64,000 nucleotides of DNA from Phreatobacter sp. (GCF_016793595.1 NZ_JAEULY010000004.1:744001-808000), one strand, 5' to 3'; shown: positions 9,374-18,571, numbered from the stretch's first letter. Notes: generated by a model not told the origin, from the sequence alone. Made by a program: numbers and translations.

Positions 9374-11155
9374 ATGACCTATCGCGCACCCGTCACCGAC
9401 ATGATCGCCACGCTGAAACAGGCGGCTGGCCTCGATCAGGCCATAGCGGAGGGCCTCTACGGCGACCTGACGCTGGCCGATATCGAGGCGATCCTGGAGG
9501 AGGCCGGCAAGTTCGCGGGCGAGCGCATCGCGCCGCTCAACACGCTCGGCGACAAGCACGGCACGCCGTTCAAGGACGGGCAGGTCACCATGCCGCCGGG
9601 CTGGAAGGAGACCTATACGGACTGGTCGGCCGCCGGCTGGAACGGGCTGATGGCAGATGCCGATTATGGTGGGCAGGCCCTGCCCTGCATCATCAATTCC
9701 GCCTGCCTCGAAATGTGGAACGCCGCCTCCGGCGCGTTCGGACTCGGGCCGCTGCTGACGCAAGGGGCCATCGAGGCGATCACCGCCCACGCCTCGGACG
9801 AACTCAAGGCCAAGTATCTGCCGAAGATGGTGTCGGGCGAATGGACCGGCACGATGAACCTGACCGAGCCCTCCGCCGGCTCGGATCTTGCGGGCATGCG
9901 GACGAAGGCGGTGCGTGCCGGCGACGGCACCTATCGCATCACCGGCTCGAAGATCTTCATCACCTATGGCGAGCACGACCTGACCGAGAACATCATCCAT
10001 CTGGTTCTCGCCCGCCTGCCGGACGCGCCCGCCGGCACCAAGGGCATCTCGCTGTTCATCGTGCCGAAGTTCCTCGTTGGCGAGGATGGCTCGATCGGCG
10101 AGAGAAACGACGTGCGCTGCCACTCGATCGAGCACAAGCTGGGCGTCCACGCCTCGCCCACCTGCACCATGGTCTATGGCGACAAGGACGGCGCCATCGG
10201 CTGGCTGGTCGGCGAGGAGAACCGCGGCCTGATGGCCATGTTCACGATGATGAACAATGCCCGCCTCGCGGTGGCCTTGCAGGGCGTCTCCATTGCCGAA
10301 CGGGCGACGCAGCAGGCCATCGCCTATGCCGCCGAGCGCCGGCAGGGTCGCGCTCCGGGCTATACCGGCGAAGGCATGGGCCCCATCGCGCTGCACCCCG
10401 ACGTGCGCCGCATGATCGGCACGATGCGCGCCTATACCCGCGCCGCCCGCGCCATCTGCTACCGCCTCGCCTCGGAGATCGACCGCGCGCATCTCGGCAA
10501 GACGGCGGAGGAGCGCGCGGCCGGCAATGCCCGCGCCTCGCTGCTGACCCCGGTCGCCAAGGCCTTCTCGACGGATATCGGCAACGAGGTCGCGTCCATC
10601 GGCGTGCAGGTCCATGGCGGCATGGGCTTCGTCGAGGAAACGGGCGCCGCCCAGCACATGCGCGACGCGCGCATCTACGCGATCTACGAGGGCACCAACG
10701 GCATCCAGGCCATCGACCTCGTGACCCGCAAGATCGGCCTCGAAGGCGGCGCGCTGGTCGATGCCGAGATCGCCCGCATGCGCAAGGTGATCGCCGATGT
10801 CGCCGGCACCAATGCCGCCGATTTCGGCCGCACCGCGCCGCGCCTGACCGAGGCCGTGGATGCGCTGGAGCGCGCGACGAAGCACCTGCTCGCCGCGCTG
10901 AAATCGGATCAGGCCGATGCGCTCGCGGGGGCGACGCCCTATGCGCGACTGTTCGGCCTTGCGCTCGGCGGCACGTCGCTCGCCGAGAAGGCGCTGGCTG
11001 CGCGGGCTGGCACTTCGGATGCCGTCCGCGCGGAGGCGACCGGCCTCGCCCGCTTCTTCGCCGAGAACCTCGCCACCGCCGCCTCCGGCCTTGCCGAGAG
11101 CGTCGTTTCCGGCGGCGCCAGCATCACCGACCTCGACATCCCGCTCGCAAGCTGA
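9374..11155 (+). CDS. Long acyl-CoA dehydrogenase (DmdC-like family)
   Basis: The product is a 593-residue FAD-dependent acyl-CoA dehydrogenase of the long subfamily that includes 3-methylmercaptopropionyl-CoA dehydrogenase DmdC. Visible are MNLTEPSAGSDLAGM (flavin and substrate contact), VQVHGGMGFVEETG, and IYEGTNGIQAIDLV, whose Glu is the expected catalytic base. The extra C-terminal domain (about residues 460-593) is typical of this subfamily. It starts an apparent operon with enoyl-CoA hydratase and SDR genes. A short- or medium-chain fatty acyl substrate is as plausible as a sulfur compound. Confidence 0.9.
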   Translation: MTYRAPVTDMIATLKQAAGLDQAIAEGLYGDLTLADIEAILEEAGKFAGERIAPLNTLGDKHGTPFKDGQVTMPPGWKETYTDWSAAGWNGLMADADYGGQALPCIINSACLEMWNAASGAFGLGPLLTQGAIEAITAHASDELKAKYLPKMVSGEWTGTMNLTEPSAGSDLAGMRTKAVRAGDGTYRITGSKIFITYGEHDLTENIIHLVLARLPDAPAGTKGISLFIVPKFLVGEDGSIGERNDVRCHSIEHKLGVHASPTCTMVYGDKDGAIGWLVGEENRGLMAMFTMMNNARLAVALQGVSIAERATQQAIAYAAERRQGRAPGYTGEGMGPIALHPDVRRMIGTMRAYTRAARAICYRLASEIDRAHLGKTAEERAAGNARASLLTPVAKAFSTDIGNEVASIGVQVHGGMGFVEETGAAQHMRDARIYAIYEGTNGIQAIDLVTRKIGLEGGALVDAEIARMRKVIADVAGTNAADFGRTAPRLTEAVDALERATKHLLAALKSDQADALAGATPYARLFGLALGGTSLAEKALAARAGTSDAVRAEATGLARFFAENLATAASGLAESVVSGGASITDLDIPLAS

Positions 11156-11163
11156 AGGCCACC

Positions 11164-11910
11164 ATGACCGATCACGTCAGCATCACCCGCCAGGACAACG
11201 GCGTCGTCCTCGTCCGCATGACGCGGCTGGACAAGAAGAACGCGCTGACCGGCGCCATGTACGATACGATGCGCGGCGTCATCGAGAACGCGGCGGCCGA
11301 GGGCACCCGCGCGGTGGTCTTCGCCGGCGGTCCCGGCGTGTTCACCTCCGGCAACGACATCGCGGATTTCGTGCAGCGCTCGGCAGGCGGGGCCAAGGGC
11401 TCGCCGGCGGGCGACTTCATCAAGGCGCTGGCGACCGTCGAGGTGCCGATGATCGCGGCGGTGGACGGCCTCGCCATCGGGGTCGGCACCACCATGATGC
11501 TGCACATGGACCTCGCCTATGCGAGCCCGAACGCGCTGTTCCGCATGCCCTTCGTCGATCTGGGGCTGGTGCCCGAGGCGGCCTCCTCGCTGCTGTTTCC
11601 GCGTCTCGCCGGCATCAAGAAGGCGACCGAGTACATCATGCTGGCCGAGCCCTTCGGCGCGAAGGAGGCCGAGGCGATCGGCCTCGTCAATCAGGTGGTG
11701 ACGCCCGAGGAGCTGGAGGCGAAGGCGCTGGCGGCCGCGGCAAAGCTCGCCGCCAAGCCGCCGCAAGCGCTGGCCCATACCCGCCGCCTGCTGCGCAAGG
11801 GCTCGGAAGAGACCCGCGCCCGCATGGACGAGGAAGGCGCGCTGTTCGCCGAACTGCTCAGGGGCGACGAGGCGAAGGGCGCCTTCATGGCCTTCATGAC
11901 GCGGAAGTAG
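11164..11910 (+). CDS. Enoyl-CoA hydratase/isomerase family protein
   Basis: The product is a 248-residue crotonase-fold enzyme. The oxyanion-hole regions are FTSGNDIADF (about residues 60-69) and AVDGLAIGVGTTMML. The usual second catalytic Glu region reads DLGLVPEAASSLL, which keeps one Glu, so hydratase or isomerase activity is possible. It lies 8 nt after the acyl-CoA dehydrogenase stop, which places it in the same beta-oxidation-type operon. Confidence 0.9.
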   Translation: MTDHVSITRQDNGVVLVRMTRLDKKNALTGAMYDTMRGVIENAAAEGTRAVVFAGGPGVFTSGNDIADFVQRSAGGAKGSPAGDFIKALATVEVPMIAAVDGLAIGVGTTMMLHMDLAYASPNALFRMPFVDLGLVPEAASSLLFPRLAGIKKATEYIMLAEPFGAKEAEAIGLVNQVVTPEELEAKALAAAAKLAAKPPQALAHTRRLLRKGSEETRARMDEEGALFAELLRGDEAKGAFMAFMTRK

Positions 11911-11975
11911 CGGCTCCCCGCAAGACGGGGCGCCTCCTGGCATTGCATATCGCACGCAAAAGGGAGGAGACCGTC

Positions 11976-12851
11976 ATGAGCCTCAACGGCAAGACGCTGT
12001 TCATCACCGGTGCCTCACGCGGCATCGGCCTTGCCATCGCGCTGCGCGCCGCCCGCGACGGCGCCAATATCGTCGTCGCGGCGAAGACCGAGACCGCGCA
12101 CCCGAAACTGCCCGGCACGATCTACTCGGCGGCCGAGGAGATCGAGGCGGCCGGCGGCAAAGCCCTGCCGCTGGTGGTCGATGTGCGCGAGGAGGAGAGC
12201 GTCGCCGACGCCGTCGCCAAGACGGTGGCGAAATTCGGTGGCCTCGACATCGTCGTCAACAATGCCTCGGCGATCAATCTCGCGCCGGTCGAGAAGCTCG
12301 ACATGAAGCGCTTCGACCTGATGCACCAGGTCAATGCGCGCGGCACCTACCTGACCTCGAAATGCGCGATCCCGCATCTGAGGGCGAGCGCGGCGGCGGG
12401 ACGCAATCCGCACATTCTGGCGCTGTCGCCGCCGCTCGACATGAACGTCAAATGGTTCGCGGGCACGACCGGCTATTCCATGGCCAAGTTCGGCATGAGC
12501 CTCGTCGTGCTCGGTCTGTCGGGCGAACTGAGGGGCGCGGTCGGCGTCAACGCGCTGTGGCCGCGCACCACCATCGCGACCTCGGCGATCAAGAATCTGC
12601 TCGGCGGCGACAACCTGATGGCGATGAGCCGTTCGCCGGAGATTCTGGCGGATGCCGCCCATGCCATCTTCTCGAAGCCGTCGAGCTTCACCGGCAATTT
12701 CCTGATCGACGACACGTTCCTCGCGGGCGAAGGCGTCACCGATTTCGACCGCTACCGGATGGACCCGGCACAGGCGCTGGCGCCCGACTTCTTCGTGCCG
12801 GACAGCATCGCGCCGCCGGCGGGCGCGACCTACGGGCCGCTGAAGGGCTGA
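11976..12851 (+). CDS. SDR-family oxidoreductase, HSDL2-like
   Basis: The product is a 291-residue NAD(P)-dependent short-chain dehydrogenase. It has FITGASRGIGLAIAL at the N-terminus and VVNNASAI. The active-site segment is GYSMAKFGMS, giving the YxxxK pair. The lack of a Cys or sterol domain and the phrase SPPLDMNVKWF are typical of HSDL2-like SDRs linked to fatty-acid metabolism. AGGGAGGA (11961-11968) precedes ATG 11976. It is the third gene of the acyl-CoA cluster and ends only 6 nt before the convergent ribB stop. A 15-nt dyad (12852-12866) spans that junction and may act as a weak two-way terminator. Confidence 0.9.
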   Translation: MSLNGKTLFITGASRGIGLAIALRAARDGANIVVAAKTETAHPKLPGTIYSAAEEIEAAGGKALPLVVDVREEESVADAVAKTVAKFGGLDIVVNNASAINLAPVEKLDMKRFDLMHQVNARGTYLTSKCAIPHLRASAAAGRNPHILALSPPLDMNVKWFAGTTGYSMAKFGMSLVVLGLSGELRGAVGVNALWPRTTIATSAIKNLLGGDNLMAMSRSPEILADAAHAIFSKPSSFTGNFLIDDTFLAGEGVTDFDRYRMDPAQALAPDFFVPDSIAPPAGATYGPLKG

Positions 12852-12857
12852 GAGACC

Positions 12858-14183
12858 TCAGGTCTCCAGCATCTCCGTCGCCTTGATCTCGATGCCGAAG
12901 CCGCCGAGACCGACATAGTGGCGGGTCTTGGAGGCGAGCAGCCGGATCTGCGTCGCGCCGAGATCGCGCAGGATTTGCGCGCCGAGGCCAATCTCGCGCC
13001 ACTGATCGTCGCGCAGCTTGGCCGAACCGTGGCTCTCGTGCAGGTCCGGCCCCGGCGCGGTCGCCGCCAGCGACTGGGCGGGAACCCCGGCCGTGCCGTC
13101 GCGCAGGTAGATCAGCACGCCGCCCTTCTCGGCGAGCTTCTGCATGGCGCAGTCATTGACGCGGTTCTTGCCGAAGACGTCGCGCAGCACCGTCTCGCGG
13201 TGCAGGCGGACCAGCGTCGTATGGCCCTCCTCGATCTCGCCGAAGACGACGGCGAGATGCTCGACGCGGTCGTAGGGCGTGCGGTAGGCGATGCCGCGCG
13301 CCGGGCCGTAGGGCGTTTCGATCGGGAATTCGCCGGCCCGCTCGACCAGCTTGTCGCGCGCCTGCCGGTATTTGATGAGGTCGGCGACCGAGACCATGAC
13401 GAGGCCGTGCTTCTCGGCGAAGGCGGTGACCTGCGGCCCGCGCGTCACCGTGCCGTCGTCGTTGACCAGTTCGCAGATGACGCCGATGGGCGGCAGCCCC
13501 GCGAGCTTGCAGAGGTCGACGGCCGCTTCCGTATGGCCGGAGCGCATGAGCACGCCGCCATCCTTGGCGATCAGCGGGAAGATGTGGCCGGGGCGGACGA
13601 AATCGACCGCTCCGACATTCGGATTGGCGAGCGCGCGCACCGTCGCGGTGCGGTCGTCGGCGGAGATGCCTGTCGTGGTGCCGTGGCGGTAGTCGACCGA
13701 GACGGTGAAGGCCGTGCCGTGAGGCGAGTCGTTCGAGGACACCATGGGGTCAAGGCGCAGGCGCTGCGCCTCGCCAATGGTCAGCGGCGTGCAGACGATG
13801 CCCGAGGTATGGCGGACGATGAAGGCCATCTGCTCGGGCGTGCAGAGCGAGGCCGCGACGATCAGATCGCCTTCGTTCTCGCGGTCGTCGTCGTCGGTGA
13901 CCACGACGATCTGGCCCTTGGCGAAGGCGTCGAGAGCGGCCTTCACGCGTTCGGTCGCTTCCAGCATGGCTCTCTCCTCGTCGCGCGGCCCCTTGAGGCC
14001 GATGAAATCGTTGGGGGTGACGGCGCCGCCGGTCAGTTCGGCAATGCGCTCGGCCGTCTCGCGCGACATCCAGGGCGTCTCGCCGTTGCAGAGCGCCGTG
14101 ATCGTGCCCGGCGAAACGCCGAGGCTCTTGGCAAAGGCGACGCGGGTGATGCCGGCGCGGGCGAGCCAGATATCGAGCTTCAT
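12858..14183 (-). CDS. ribB: HTH-containing 3,4-dihydroxy-2-butanone-4-phosphate synthase with degenerate RibA domain
   Basis: The product has 441 residues in three parts. Residues 1-60 are a Cro/C1-type helix-turn-helix (FAKSLGVSPGTITALCNGET). Residues about 75-275 are a complete RibB domain with DDDDRENEGDLI, HTSGIVC and RPGHIFPL, RSGHTEAAVDL; this converts ribulose 5-phosphate to the four-carbon riboflavin precursor. Residues about 285-441 are a GTP-cyclohydrolase-II-like domain. In that last domain the zinc ligands of RibA (one Cys, then CxC) are replaced by RLHRET and GKNRVNDC, so it should be inactive. A perfect dyad lies just before the start codon, suggesting that the protein binds its own promoter. 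Confidence 0.93.
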   Translation of the reverse strand: MKLDIWLARAGITRVAFAKSLGVSPGTITALCNGETPWMSRETAERIAELTGGAVTPNDFIGLKGPRDEERAMLEATERVKAALDAFAKGQIVVVTDDDDRENEGDLIVAASLCTPEQMAFIVRHTSGIVCTPLTIGEAQRLRLDPMVSSNDSPHGTAFTVSVDYRHGTTTGISADDRTATVRALANPNVGAVDFVRPGHIFPLIAKDGGVLMRSGHTEAAVDLCKLAGLPPIGVICELVNDDGTVTRGPQVTAFAEKHGLVMVSVADLIKYRQARDKLVERAGEFPIETPYGPARGIAYRTPYDRVEHLAVVFGEIEEGHTTLVRLHRETVLRDVFGKNRVNDCAMQKLAEKGGVLIYLRDGTAGVPAQSLAATAPGPDLHESHGSAKLRDDQWREIGLGAQILRDLGATQIRLLASKTRHYVGLGGFGIEIKATEMLET

Positions 14184-14206
14184 GCCCGGAAGATGAGCGC
14201 GGCAGG

Positions 14207-14227
14207 AATTTCAGTCAAACTGAAATT
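14207..14227. promoter_or_regulatory. 21-bp perfect dyad before HTH-ribB (probable operator)
   Basis: Arms AATTTCAGT and ACTGAAATT are separated by CAA. The dyad ends 24 nt before the ribB start codon, where it would cover a promoter or the early leader. It is strongly AT-rich in a GC-rich genome. On the ribB/aroC strand it is followed by CCTGCC and not by a run of T, so it does not look like an aroC terminator. The obvious candidate ligand is the Cro/C1-type HTH domain of the RibB protein itself. Confidence 0.6.
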
Positions 14228-14267
14228 TTGCAGAACCTGCCCTGCATTTCGGCAGAGGTGAACGACT

Positions 14268-15353
14268 TCAGCCGTTCTGGCCGCGATGCCTGAGATAGTG
14301 ATCGGCTATCACGCAGGCGACCATGGCCTCGCCCACCGGCACGGCGCGGATGCCGACGCAGGGGTCGTGGCGGCCCTTGGTGAGGATGTCCGTCTCGCCG
14401 CCCTTTTTGTCGATGGTCAGGCGGGGGGTCAGGATCGAGGAGGTCGGCTTCACCGCGAAGCGCGCGACGACGGGCTGTCCGGTCGAGATGCCGCCGAGAA
14501 TGCCGCCGGCATGGTTCGACAGGAACAGCGGCTTGCCGTCATTGCCCATGCGCAGCTCGTCGGCATTCTCCTCGCCGGTGAGCGCGGCGGCGGCGAAGCC
14601 GGTGCCGATCTCGACGCCCTTGACCGCGTTGATGCCCATGAGGGCCGCGGCGATCTCGGCATCGAGCTTGGCATAGATCGGCGCACCGAGACCGGCGGGC
14701 ACGCCTTCGGCCACCACTTCCAGCACGGCACCGATGGACGAGCCGGATTTGCGGATGCCGTCCAGATAGGTCTCGAAAAACTTCGCCTTCTCGGCGTCGG
14801 GACAGAAGAATGGGTTGTTGCCGATCTCGTCCCAGTCCCATTTGTCGCGGTCGATGGCGTGCGGACCCATCTGGACCAGCGCGCCGCGCACGGTGAGGCC
14901 GGGCACGACCTTGCGCGCGATGGCTCCGGCGGCGACGCGCGCCGCCGTCTCGCGCGCGGAGGCCCGCCCGCCGCCGCGATAGTCGCGGATGCCGTATTTC
15001 GCCTCGTAGGTGAAATCGGCATGGCCGGGGCGGAACTTGTCCTTGATGTCGGAATAGTCCTTCGAGCGCTGGTCGGTGTTCTCGATGACAAGCGCGATCG
15101 GCGTGCCGGTGGTGACCTGCACGCCCTCGTCATTGGTCATGACGCCCGAGAGGATCTTCACCTCGTCCGGCTCGCGGCGCTGGGTGGTGAAGCGCGACGT
15201 GCCGGGCTTGCGGCGGTCGAGATCGGCCTGGATGTCCTCGGCGGTGAGCGGGATCAGCGGCGGGCAGCCGTCCACCACGCAGCCGAGCGCCACGCCGTGG
15301 CTTTCGCCGAAGGTGGTGACACGGAACAGGTGGCCGAAGGTGTTGTGCGACAT
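14268..15353 (-). CDS. aroC: Chorismate synthase
   Basis: The enzyme converts 5-enolpyruvylshikimate 3-phosphate to chorismate with reduced FMN, the last common step of aromatic amino-acid synthesis. The 361 residues match the family. Signatures are [14 protein letters not shown] (residues 7-20), [29 protein letters not shown], and [16 protein letters not shown]. It stands upstream of ribB on the same strand, with an 84-nt gap that holds the dyad at 14207. Confidence 0.97.
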   Translation of the reverse strand: MSHNTFGHLFRVTTFGESHGVALGCVVDGCPPLIPLTAEDIQADLDRRKPGTSRFTTQRREPDEVKILSGVMTNDEGVQVTTGTPIALVIENTDQRSKDYSDIKDKFRPGHADFTYEAKYGIRDYRGGGRASARETAARVAAGAIARKVVPGLTVRGALVQMGPHAIDRDKWDWDEIGNNPFFCPDAEKAKFFETYLDGIRKSGSSIGAVLEVVAEGVPAGLGAPIYAKLDAEIAAALMGINAVKGVEIGTGFAAAALTGEENADELRMGNDGKPLFLSNHAGGILGGISTGQPVVARFAVKPTSSILTPRLTIDKKGGETDILTKGRHDPCVGIRAVPVGEAMVACVIADHYLRHRGQNG

Positions 15354-15395
15354 GGTCGGGGATTACAGCCGCGCGCGACGGCGGGCAAGCGCCGC

Positions 15396-16199
15396 CTAGC
15401 GCGTCTGCTCCAGCACGCCGCCGACGCGCAGGGCCTTCGCGGAGGTCGCCAGCCCGTTCGCGCCGATCTCGACGACGATGCCGGACAGCGTGCCCTCGCC
15501 CCCGGCGGGCTCCAGTTTGCCGCCCGGCGTCTTCTCGCGCATGCGGCGCAGCGGCTCGGTCTTGTCCATGCCGATGACGCTGTCGTAGTCGCCGCACATG
15601 CCGATATCGGTCTGATAGGCGGTGCCGCCCCTGAGCACACGATGGTCGGAGGTCGGGATATGCGTGTGGGTTCCGACCACCAGCGAGACGCGGCCGTCGA
15701 AGATGTGGCCGAACGCGTTCTTCTCGGAGGTCGCCTCGGCATGGACGTCGACCACGATGGCATCGGCCACGCGGCCGAGCGGCGCCGCCTCGATCTCGCG
15801 CTCGACGGCGACGAAGGGGTCGTCCAGCGGGTCCATGAACAGGCGGCCCATGACGTTGATGACCAGCACCTGCGCGCCGTTCTTCGCCTCGATCAGCGCC
15901 GCGCCACGGCCGGGCGTGCCGGGCGGGTAGTTGGCGGGACGCACCAGCCTCGGCGCGCGGTCGATGAAGACGAGCGCCTCGCGCTGGTCCCAGGAATGGT
16001 TGCCGAGGGTGACGCAGTCGCAGCCGGCGTCCAGCAGGTCCTGGTAGATGGCCTCGGTAATGCCGAAACCGTGGGCCGCGTTCTCACCGTTGATGACGAC
16101 GCAATCGAGCTTCAGGTCGGAGACAAGACCCGGCAGCCGTTCGGTGACCGCGACACGGCCGGACTTGCCGACGACATCGCCGAGGAAGAGGAGACGCAT
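15396..16199 (-). CDS. YmdB-type metallophosphoesterase (TIGR00282 family)
   Basis: The product is a 267-residue phosphodiesterase of the YmdB family, which hydrolyses 2',3'-cyclic nucleotides. Metal-site motifs are FLGDVVGKSGR (residues 5-15), NGENAAHGFG, GNHSWDQRE and the C-terminal VVGTHTHIPTSD. The start codon overlaps the stop of the upstream 5-formyltetrahydrofolate cyclo-ligase gene by one base, so the two are one transcript. This pair is a common arrangement in Hyphomicrobiales. Confidence 0.93.
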   Translation of the reverse strand: MRLLFLGDVVGKSGRVAVTERLPGLVSDLKLDCVVINGENAAHGFGITEAIYQDLLDAGCDCVTLGNHSWDQREALVFIDRAPRLVRPANYPPGTPGRGAALIEAKNGAQVLVINVMGRLFMDPLDDPFVAVEREIEAAPLGRVADAIVVDVHAEATSEKNAFGHIFDGRVSLVVGTHTHIPTSDHRVLRGGTAYQTDIGMCGDYDSVIGMDKTEPLRRMREKTPGGKLEPAGGEGTLSGIVVEIGANGLATSAKALRVGGVLEQTR

Positions 16200-16768
16200 C
16201 AGAAAGCCCTGAACCCGGTCTCGGTGAGAAGGAAGTCGAGCCTGCGGTCATGGGGCTCGTGGGGCACGGCGTCAACCTCCTGGCACGAAAAGGCGATGCC
16301 CACGGCGATGCGCGGCGCGATGCGGTCGAGCCGCGCCAGCGCGAAGTCGTAGTGGCCCTTGCCGTAGCCAATGCGGTTGCCGGCGGCGTCGAAAGCGGCG
16401 AGCGGGGTCAGGAGAATGTCGGGGTCGAGCTCGGCCGCCTCCGGCCCCGGCCCAAACGTGCCGAAGCCCATCGGCACGAGGTCCGCGCCGCGGATCAGCT
16501 CACGGAACACCATCGGGCCCTTGCGGTCCGGGAAGGCCGGCAAGGCGAGGCGCGCGCCGGCGACGCGGAGGCGATCCATGAGCGGGCGGGTGTCGATCTC
16601 GGACTGGATCGGCAGGAAGCCGGAGACGATCTTGCCGGCCACGGAAATGCGGTCGAGCGGGAAGGCCTCGGAGATCGCAAGCGCGGCCTCGATGCGGAAG
16701 GCGGGATCGAGCGCATCGCGCCGGGCGAGCGCCGCTTCGCGGAGGGCGGCCTTGAGAGAAGCGGTCAT
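16199..16768 (-). CDS. fthC: 5-formyltetrahydrofolate cyclo-ligase
   Basis: The enzyme uses ATP to convert 5-formyl-THF to 5,10-methenyl-THF and so returns stored folate to one-carbon metabolism. The 189 residues have the family features: an N-terminal basic helix ending RDALDP, FLPIQSEIDTRPLM, TPLAAFDAAGNRIGYGKGHYD with the ATP/Mg site, and GIAFSCQEVDAVPHEPHDRR. In many proteobacteria this gene lies next to 6S RNA, and an RNA-like structure is present just upstream. Confidence 0.95.
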   Translation of the reverse strand: MTASLKAALREAALARRDALDPAFRIEAALAISEAFPLDRISVAGKIVSGFLPIQSEIDTRPLMDRLRVAGARLALPAFPDRKGPMVFRELIRGADLVPMGFGTFGPGPEAAELDPDILLTPLAAFDAAGNRIGYGKGHYDFALARLDRIAPRIAVGIAFSCQEVDAVPHEPHDRRLDFLLTETGFRAF

Positions 16769-16854
16769 GACGACCGCATCACTGCCAGAGCCCGCGCCGG
16801 TTGGGAAGCGGAGCCGCTCCGCCGTCGGACAAGCGATCCCGGGAACCTACCTAA

Positions 16855-16985
16855 GTAGGTGGGCGCCGTGTGCCCAAGTCCACGGACAAGGGCAGGAACA
16901 GCTCCCATGAGATCGATAAGGCCCCGGGGAAAATGTGCCCTGACGTGCGTCGCAGCTCCAGGACACAAGATAGGGCCGAAGCCGC
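16855..16985 (-). ncRNA. ssrS: Candidate 6S RNA (ssrS)
   Basis: The 354-bp gap 16769-17122 has no convincing gene. On the minus strand it can fold as a long broken hairpin. An outer stem pairs 16961-16967 with 16869-16875 (UGUGUCC with GGGCACA). A large internal bubble of 19 and 13 nt follows. An inner stem pairs 16936-16941 with 16889-16894. The 3' strand of the bubble contains a small GUCC/GGAC hairpin. This layout and the position upstream of fthC fit 6S RNA, which binds RNA polymerase holoenzyme. A separate hairpin (16845-16860, ACCTAC and GTAGGT) lies between it and fthC. The ends are estimates. Confidence 0.45.
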
Positions 16986-17063
16986 GCCGGCGAAAGAGCC
17001 GGCAGGCCCGCCCCACGCGAAATCGGCGTGGGCGAAATCAGCGCTGCCATCCGGCCTTGCCGG

Positions 17064-17092
17064 TTGACGCTGCGCACCATGGCGGCTGAATA
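17064..17092 (+). promoter_or_regulatory. Predicted housekeeping promoter of the FAD-oxidase gene
   Basis: TTGACGC at 17064-17070 is followed after 14 nt by GCTGAATA. This agrees well with the alphaproteobacterial housekeeping pattern TTGACGs-N10-14-GCTANAWC, with two mismatches. The expected start site, near 17099, leaves a leader of about 24 nt before ATG 17123. Confidence 0.45.
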
Positions 17093-17122
17093 GGCTGAGA
17101 TTTCGAGGAACGCCCGCCCGCC

Positions 17123-18568
17123 ATGCCTCTGCCGAAGCCATCAGCCGCTCTCGCTCCACCCATGCCGGCCGATCTGATCCGGCGCTTCGCCGCCATCGTC
17201 GGCGAGCGCTACGCGATCACAGACCCCGACGACCAGGCGCCCTATCTGCGCGACGACCGTGGCCTCTATCACGGCCGCACCCCGCTGGTGGTCCGGCCGG
17301 GTTCGACCGATGAGGTCGCGGCGGTGATGGCGCTGGCCAACGAGACCGGCACGCCGGTCGTGCCGCAGGGCGGCGCCACCGGCCTCGTCGGCGGCCATGT
17401 GCCGCACGAGACCGGCGCGGAGATCGTCCTGTCGCTGAACCGGATGAACCGGGTCCGCGCCGTCGATCCCGCCGGCAACACGATGACGGTCGATGCCGGC
17501 GTGACACTGCAGCAGGCACAGGATGCGGCGAGCGAGGCGAACCGCCTGTTCCCGCTCAATATCGGCTCCAAGGGTTCCTGCACCATCGGCGGCAACCTCT
17601 CGACCAATGCCGGCGGCACGCAGGCGGTCGCCTACGGCATGGCGCGCGACCTCGTGCTCGGCCTCGAAGTGGTGCTGGCGGACGGGCGCGTCTGGCATGG
17701 CCTCAGAACGCTCAAGAAGGACAATACCGGCTACGACCTGAAGCACCTGTTCATGGGCGCGGAAGGCACGCTCGGCGTCATCACCGCCGCCGTGCTGAAG
17801 CTCTATCCCGCGCCGCGCTCGATCGAGGCCGCGTGGGTGGCTGTCCCCTCGCCCCATGCGGCGCTGACGCTGCTCGGCCGCGCGCAGGAGAAGGCCGGCC
17901 CCTCGGTGACCGGCTTCGAGCTGATGCCGCGGAACCTGTTCGGCTTCGTGCTGAAGCATCTGGCGGGCGCCCGCGACCCGTTGAGCGCGCCTTCGCCCTG
18001 GTACGTGCTGATGGAACTGTCGAGCGCCTCCGCCGCCGGCCTGCGCGAGACGCTGGAGGAGATTCTCGCCAGCGGCTTCGACGAAGGCATCGTCACCGAC
18101 GCCGCGCTCGCCGACACGATCGACCAGCGCAACGCCTTCTGGCGGCTGCGCGAGGGCATGAGCGAGGTGCAGAAACTTGAAGGCGGCTCGATCAAGCACG
18201 ACGTCTCGGTGCCCGTCGCGGCCGTGCCCGCCTTCATCGCCGAGGCCGTGGCCGCCTGCGAAGCCTATCTCGACGGCTGCCGCCCCGTGCCCTTCGGCCA
18301 TCTCGGCGACGGCAACATCCATTTCAACGTCAGCCAGCCCATCGGCATGGAGAAAGCAGCGTTCCTCGACCACTGGGACAAGGTGCAGACCATCGTCCAC
18401 GACATCGTCGGCAAATTCGGCGGCTCGATCTCGGCGGAGCACGGCATCGGCCGCATGAAGCGGGACCTGCTGCCCGGCGTGAAGGACCCGGTGGCCATGG
18501 AGATCATGCGCGCGGTGAAGGACGTGCTGGACCCGAAGCGGATCATGAACCCCGGCAAGGTGCTGTAG
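17123..18568 (+). CDS. FAD-binding 2-hydroxyacid dehydrogenase (GlcD/D2HGDH type)
   Basis: The product is a 481-residue flavoprotein. The PCMH-type FAD domain (about residues 55-235) shows PQGGATGLVGGHVP and GSKGSCTIGGNLSTNAGG. The C-terminal FAD-oxidase domain holds PFGHLGDGNIHFNVS and the terminal SAEHGIGRMKRD. Such enzymes oxidise D-2-hydroxyglutarate, D-lactate or glycolate and feed electrons to a flavoprotein or quinone. The 2-hydroxyglutarate type is likely from the sequence pattern but not proven. An alternative start is ATG 17162. Confidence 0.92.
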   Translation: MPLPKPSAALAPPMPADLIRRFAAIVGERYAITDPDDQAPYLRDDRGLYHGRTPLVVRPGSTDEVAAVMALANETGTPVVPQGGATGLVGGHVPHETGAEIVLSLNRMNRVRAVDPAGNTMTVDAGVTLQQAQDAASEANRLFPLNIGSKGSCTIGGNLSTNAGGTQAVAYGMARDLVLGLEVVLADGRVWHGLRTLKKDNTGYDLKHLFMGAEGTLGVITAAVLKLYPAPRSIEAAWVAVPSPHAALTLLGRAQEKAGPSVTGFELMPRNLFGFVLKHLAGARDPLSAPSPWYVLMELSSASAAGLRETLEEILASGFDEGIVTDAALADTIDQRNAFWRLREGMSEVQKLEGGSIKHDVSVPVAAVPAFIAEAVAACEAYLDGCRPVPFGHLGDGNIHFNVSQPIGMEKAAFLDHWDKVQTIVHDIVGKFGGSISAEHGIGRMKRDLLPGVKDPVAMEIMRAVKDVLDPKRIMNPGKVL

Positions 18569-18571
18569 CAG

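Noticed and set aside
14207..14227. The ribB dyad as an aroC terminator
   Set aside because: The stem is AT-rich and on the aroC strand is followed by CCTGCC, not by T residues.
14184..14267. A possible FMN riboswitch before ribB
   Set aside because: The gap is only 84 nt and has none of the conserved FMN-element segments. The simple dyad explains the visible structure better.
14286..16352. A 688-codon open frame opposite aroC, the YmdB-like gene and fthC
   Set aside because: It is a shadow frame rich in Arg, Gly and His, with no recognisable motif and no ribosome-binding site.
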